From NCBI GenBank assembly GCA_039714855.1, contig JBDLIL010000002.1, positions 1 through 44,406 on the forward strand: a stretch of 44,406 bases of DNA, read 5' to 3'. A program made the translations under genes and the position numbers. Within the stretch, counting starts at the first letter, position 1; every line of letters starts with the position of its first letter. The notes beneath the pieces were generated by a model. The model was not told where the DNA came from, ran no database searches, and was given only the letters and a program-made list of their open reading frames with translations. The stretch is from JBDLIL01 sp039714855 (GTDB lineage: Bacteria; Patescibacteriota; Microgenomatia; UBA1400; PJMF01). Below are positions 40,733-44,406 of this stretch, piece by piece.

Positions 40733-41941
40733 ATGAAAAGTATTGTTATTCTTATCAATCACTTCCAGCCAAAAATTGGCTATCAAGAATTTTTTCTTGC
40801 TAAAGAGTGGAAAAAGCTGGATCACAAGGTTACCGTAGTCACTTCAAATTACTTTTTTCCTTTTCCTAATTATGAAAATACGGTGCAATCAATTTTGGGA
40901 GAAAGAAAAAGAGAAATCGGTAGAAAAAAAGAAAGAGGCATAGACAGCATAAGATTAAAATCTAGTTTTCAGTTGCCAGGAGGGTTTGTTGCTTGGCTGG
41001 ACAATTTGGAAGAAACTTTAGCCAAACTAAAACCAGATTTAGTATTTGCTGATGGCGTGTTTCAACCACTAGCACTGCAAATATCACTCATTAAAAACAA
41101 GCAAAAATTTTTACTCGCTTTTGACTCGCATGCTTCAAGCTTTAATACCGACTTACATTCTAGCTTTTTAAAAAAGAGCTATATGTTTCTTTTTCAGAAA
41201 TTGCTAATTCCAAAAATAAAATCGGCTGCAAATGTTTTTACAGCAGTAGGAGAATCAGAGAGAAAAACATTAATAAAAGAATATGGATTAAAAGCAAGAC
41301 AAGTAAGGCTAATTCATCTCGGAGCAGATACAAGTATTTTTTACCCAGATTTAAAATCGAGATCAATCATCAGGAAAAAGCTTAAAGTCTCTGATAAAGA
41401 AATACTTTTTGTTTATGCTGGAAAAATAACAAAAAACAAAGATGTTCATGTCCTTATCCCAGCATTTGCTAAGCTTTTAGAAAAACAAAGTAAATCTAAA
41501 TTGCTAATCATTGGTACTGGTGCTGATAAATACATGAAAAAATTAGTCAATTTGGCGAAAGAAAGTAACTGCTATGAAAACATAATTTGGCTGCCGCAGC
41601 AAAAACATAAAAAACTGGCTCAATATTATAACGCCGCTGATATCGGCGTTTGGCCGGGTGACTTGTCTAATACTATTCAAGAATGCATGGCGTGCGGCAA
41701 AGTAGTAATACTAGCCAACAAAATTTCCAAACAGCAAAGTAGCAAGCACTTAACAAAAAGCATGGGGGTATTTGCTTTTAAACGAGGGTCTATAAGATCT
41801 CTCTCAAGAGTCATGATTAACCTCTGTAGCTCAAAAACAAAGCTTACTCAGCTGGGAAAAGAATCTCAAAAAACAATAGTCACAGAATTTAGCTGGAAAC
41901 AAATAGCAAAAAAACATTTGGAGGTTTTAACTCATGATTAA
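40733..41941 (+). CDS. GT4-like glycosyltransferase
   Basis: A 402-residue GT-B protein opening KSIVILINHFQPKIGYQEFFLAKEWKKL. VFADGVFQPLALQ and LAFDSHASSFNTDLHS form the acceptor domain, and FVYAGKITKNKDVHVLIPAF starts the donor domain. The nucleotide-sugar motif reads GDLSNTIQECMACG near 307-320. The second Glu of E-x7-E is present but the first position is Gly, with an Asp beside it, so donor contacts differ from classical GT4. It is divergent from the dideoxysugar operon, 30 bases away, so the two promoters must overlap. It overlaps the next gene by 8 bases. Confidence 0.85.
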   Translation: MKSIVILINHFQPKIGYQEFFLAKEWKKLDHKVTVVTSNYFFPFPNYENTVQSILGERKREIGRKKERGIDSIRLKSSFQLPGGFVAWLDNLEETLAKLKPDLVFADGVFQPLALQISLIKNKQKFLLAFDSHASSFNTDLHSSFLKKSYMFLFQKLLIPKIKSAANVFTAVGESERKTLIKEYGLKARQVRLIHLGADTSIFYPDLKSRSIIRKKLKVSDKEILFVYAGKITKNKDVHVLIPAFAKLLEKQSKSKLLIIGTGADKYMKKLVNLAKESNCYENIIWLPQQKHKKLAQYYNAADIGVWPGDLSNTIQECMACGKVVILANKISKQQSSKHLTKSMGVFAFKRGSIRSLSRVMINLCSSKTKLTQLGKESQKTIVTEFSWKQIAKKHLEVLTHD

Positions 41942-43571
41942 GAATAAAATAGTTGTTATTTGTAGCTTAGTATTTGTACTTGTTACAAGCATTAGCGGCC
42001 ATTTGTTTTTTTCTCACCTGGGTTTTAATCCTACAGACGATGGATATCCATTGGCAGCATCTCGCAGGATTCTAGATGGAGAAATTCCTCATAGAGATTT
42101 TGTTTCGGTTCGACCAGCCCTTAGCCACTATATACACGCCCCCATAATATCATTCAATAAAAAACATCTTCTTTTGCTTTCTAGATACTTTGTTTTGATA
42201 GAGTTTTCTCTCATTAGTCTTTCTTGGCTCTTCATAGCGAATAAATTATTAAAAATTAATTTTTTCAAAAACACAAAAAACTTAATGCTTTTTTTTAGCA
42301 TTGGCCTACTTAGCTTTATTTATAATTTACACAACTTCCCCATCATGGTTTGGCAAAGTATTGATGCCATGTTTTTTTCTTCTGTAGGCATAGCTCTACT
42401 CACCCACGCAGATAAAAGAACGAGTCTTAAAATAATGGCTTATATGCTGATTGGTTGTTCTCCACTGCTTAAACAAAATTTTGTTTTAATTCCTATTTTT
42501 ACTTTTATTTTATTTTTTAAAAAAAAGAATTTTTTAGATTCACTAGCTATGGCGATACCTGGACTGCTTTATCTGTTTTTTCTCGCCATTAATAATGCTA
42601 TTGAGCCCATGATTGCTCAGTTATTTTATAAAAATAATTATAATTTTTTTACATATTTGAGAGTTCCAAACAGTTTTCTCATGGTCTTGCTAGGAATAAT
42701 TGCTGGATTCTCTTTGAAGAGTAAAAGTATGTTTCTAAAAAGCTTTGCCTCCCTCTTAAGTTTGGGGTTTTTGATTTATATATCTATGTCACTTAGAAAT
42801 GCTTCAGGTTTTTTGACAAAATATTCATTTTATTTATTTTATTATCTATTGGCACTCAGTATAGCTAGTTTGCTGTGGATCAAAAAAAGTAGAAGCTTGT
42901 TTTTGTTTCAGGTTTTATCATTGCTATCAGCTTTTACTATATCCATATCTCTTGGATATAACAGCCCCGCATTAGCCAGTGGAATCCTGATAATGACAAT
43001 TCTCTTATCTGCGTACAAAGAAATAGAGAAAAAAAACATTGCTCTTGTTTTATCAGGATCACTTTTTTTGATCATGTTTTTATTAAGCTTGCAAAACTTT
43101 ATATTTATGAGAACTTATGGAGTCTATAGAGACAAACCCGCAAAATTTTTGAAATATGACTTGGGAGGAGTTTTGGGAGGAGGAGCTGGTATAAAAACAA
43201 ATAAGCTAACATACCAATACTTAAAAGACTTAAAAGAAATAATTTCCAAAACAAATAAACCATATGTTTTGTTGCCAGATAATTCTATACACTGGGTTAC
43301 TAGCAAACAACGAAATCCACTCTCTGTAGATTGGCCTCAACCCATTGAGTTAGCCAATCAAAAGATAAGAAAAAAAGCACTGAGTGATTTAGACAAGCAT
43401 TTTTCTAGTGGGGGAGTAGCCATCATCCAAAAAATTAATGCGAGCACCCTATTCATTGGAAAAATTAAATTAAACAAAGATGAATATGCCTTAGTAAAAC
43501 ACACAGTAGATTCTTATGAGAAATTTGATGAAACTGAGTTTTTTGCAACTTACAAAAAAGTATCAGAATGA
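41934..43571 (+). CDS. GT-C-like polytopic membrane protein, PMT/GT39-related
   Basis: This 545-residue protein has about twelve hydrophobic helices and a soluble C-terminal tail of about 150 residues. The first loop has NPTDDGYPLAASRRILDGE (Asp35, Asp36), then GEIPHRDFVSVRPAL. This D-E/D-G-Y ... G-x-x-P-x-R-D-F pattern is frequent in GT39-like proteins of bacterial surface-glycan loci. GGAG at 41920-41924 (GGAGG) lies 9 bases before the ATG, a clear ribosome site inside the previous gene. A Gly-rich stretch (LGGVLGGGAG) follows the last TM helix. The acceptor is unknown. Confidence 0.72.
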   Translation: MIKNKIVVICSLVFVLVTSISGHLFFSHLGFNPTDDGYPLAASRRILDGEIPHRDFVSVRPALSHYIHAPIISFNKKHLLLLSRYFVLIEFSLISLSWLFIANKLLKINFFKNTKNLMLFFSIGLLSFIYNLHNFPIMVWQSIDAMFFSSVGIALLTHADKRTSLKIMAYMLIGCSPLLKQNFVLIPIFTFILFFKKKNFLDSLAMAIPGLLYLFFLAINNAIEPMIAQLFYKNNYNFFTYLRVPNSFLMVLLGIIAGFSLKSKSMFLKSFASLLSLGFLIYISMSLRNASGFLTKYSFYLFYYLLALSIASLLWIKKSRSLFLFQVLSLLSAFTISISLGYNSPALASGILIMTILLSAYKEIEKKNIALVLSGSLFLIMFLLSLQNFIFMRTYGVYRDKPAKFLKYDLGGVLGGGAGIKTNKLTYQYLKDLKEIISKTNKPYVLLPDNSIHWVTSKQRNPLSVDWPQPIELANQKIRKKALSDLDKHFSSGGVAIIQKINASTLFIGKIKLNKDEYALVKHTVDSYEKFDETEFFATYKKVSE

Positions 43572-43589
43572 GCTAATATGGAGACATTA

Positions 43590-44406
43590 TGAAGGTTTTA
43601 GTCACAGGAGGATGTGGTTTTTTAGGTACAAATATATGCCTTTACTATATAAAAAAAGGTGCTCAAGTTGTTGCGTATGACAATCTGGCCAAACATGAGT
43701 TTTCTAGAAACAAATACATGAAGAAAAGTGCTAGAAATTACAATAGAAAAATTTTAAAAGAAAAAGGAGCAAAAATACTAATCAAGGATATTACAAATAA
43801 AAAAGATTTACTAAGAGCTGCCAAAGGATGTGATTATATATGTCACACAGCCGCCCAGCCAGCAATGACTATATCTTGGGAAGATCCAGAACTAGATTTC
43901 TACAGCAATACTCTAGGAACTTTCAACGTACTAGAGGTAGCCAGAAAATTAGATATACCCGTTGCCATATCTTCAAGCGTGCACACATATGGACCAAAAC
44001 TCATCAACTCTCAATTAAAAGAAAAGAAAACTAGGTATGTCAGAAAACCTGTGTCTATTAATGAGAATGAACCTTTGCTTCAGGGCATGATTACACCACT
44101 ACATGCTTCTAAAAGAAGTAATGAGATATATGCCCAATCTTATATAGATACCTACGATATGAAAATTGCCTGCTTTAGATTAACAGGTATCTATGGACCA
44201 AACCAGTTTGGCGGAGAAGATCACGGATGGGTTGCCAATTTCTCCATTAGAGCCTATTTGGGACTGCCCATTACGCTATTTGGAACAGGCAAGCAATTGC
44301 GAGACATACTTTACGAAACAGATGTAGCTAGAGCTTTCGATGCATTTTATAAAAAACAAATACCAGGGATATACACATTGGGAGGAGGGAAACCCAACAT
44401 GATATC
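43590..44406 (+). CDS. CDP-paratose 2-epimerase-like SDR, apparently frameshifted and cut by the window end
   Basis: The ATG, preceded by GGAG at 5 bases, gives MKVLVTGGCGF and then TAG. One extra T in the run of five T at 43619-43623 would restore GGCGFLGTN and continue the frame to the window edge (over 260 residues). The continuing frame is clearly an extended SDR: CHTAAQPAMTISWEDPELDF, YSNTLGTFNVLE, ISSSVHTYGP, RLTGIYGPNQFGGEDHGWV and LFGTGKQLRDILYETDVAR closely follow CDP-paratose/tyvelose 2-epimerases. An ATG at 43613 could start a shortened protein, but it would lack the first half of the NAD loop. This is either a genuine broken gene or a homopolymer error. Confidence 0.8.

Noticed and set aside
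40703..40825. N-terminal extension of the 2,3-dehydratase on the minus strand
   Set aside because: It would run into the divergent GT4 gene and has no similarity to the family N-terminus; GTG at 40702 fits better.
1..44406. Alternative genetic code with TGA as Gly or Trp, as in some CPR lineages
   Set aside because: Many genes end properly at TGA, often in ATGA overlaps with the next start, and no in-frame TGA interrupts a conserved domain.
1..44406. Archaeal origin, given DPM1/ALG5-like enzymes and leaderless starts
   Set aside because: LCP, GtrA, a Wzx-type flippase and sigma70-type -10 boxes argue for bacteria.

Overview
The window is a tightly packed, AT-rich stretch of about 42 genes, almost all for building, exporting and decorating a cell-surface glycan. 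It reads as bacterial: RmlB/RmlD-type enzymes, an LCP ligase, a Wzx-type flippase, and polyprenyl-phosphate sugar synthases with GtrA and DUF2304 partners. TGA works as a stop throughout. The composition, the 1-4 nt overlaps between genes, and the large number of integral-membrane GT-C glycosyltransferases resemble Candidate Phyla Radiation genomes (Patescibacteria, perhaps Microgenomates). That placement is inference; no rRNA or other phylogenetic marker is present.

Layout. (a) 1-4808, plus strand: tail of an unknown gene, a DPM1-GtrA fusion, a GT-C enzyme, an ALG5-like GT2 and an MptB-like GT-C. (b) 8032-4768, minus strand: LCP ligase, a 71-residue one-TM protein, RmlB and an RmlD-like reductase. 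(c) 8096-11314, plus: a YfhO/PTPS-related membrane protein and the Wzx-like flippase, closed by a hairpin terminator. (d) 12442-11339, minus: two orphan hypothetical genes, each preceded by a near-identical 30-bp element starting TTGACA. (e) 12479-17105, plus: four GT2 enzymes and one GT4. (f) 17059-18477, minus: an ArnT-like GT-C. (g) 18517-25155, plus: four tandem paralogous GT-C enzymes. (h) 25181-36530, plus: GT2, GT4, a second PTPS-related protein, a PIG-V-like mannosyltransferase, a GalE-like SDR, GT2 plus DUF2304, GT2, a fucose-synthase-like SDR, a left-handed beta-helix acyltransferase and two membrane proteins. (i) 40702-36525, minus: an operon of NDP-hexose 2,3-dehydratase, Gfo/Idh/MocA reductase, SDR and GT4, which looks like a 2,6-dideoxysugar branch. 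(j) 40733-44406, plus: GT4, a GT-C-like protein and a frameshifted, truncated CDP-paratose 2-epimerase-like gene.

How it fits together (inference). RmlB makes the dTDP-4-keto-6-deoxy-glucose intermediate. It can feed the RmlD-like reductase or the 2,3-dehydratase branch. Cytoplasmic GT2/GT4 enzymes build lipid-linked chains and the flippase exports them. Three polyprenyl-phosphate sugar synthases charge lipid carriers for about twelve GT-C enzymes acting on the outer face, and LCP could attach the product to the wall. No RmlA, RmlC, GDP-mannose dehydratase, initiating phosphoglycosyltransferase or clear Wzy polymerase is visible here, so the locus probably extends beyond the window or relies on genes elsewhere. 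No tRNA, rRNA, CRISPR array, transposase or other mobile element was found. No gene-free stretch exceeds about 140 bases.
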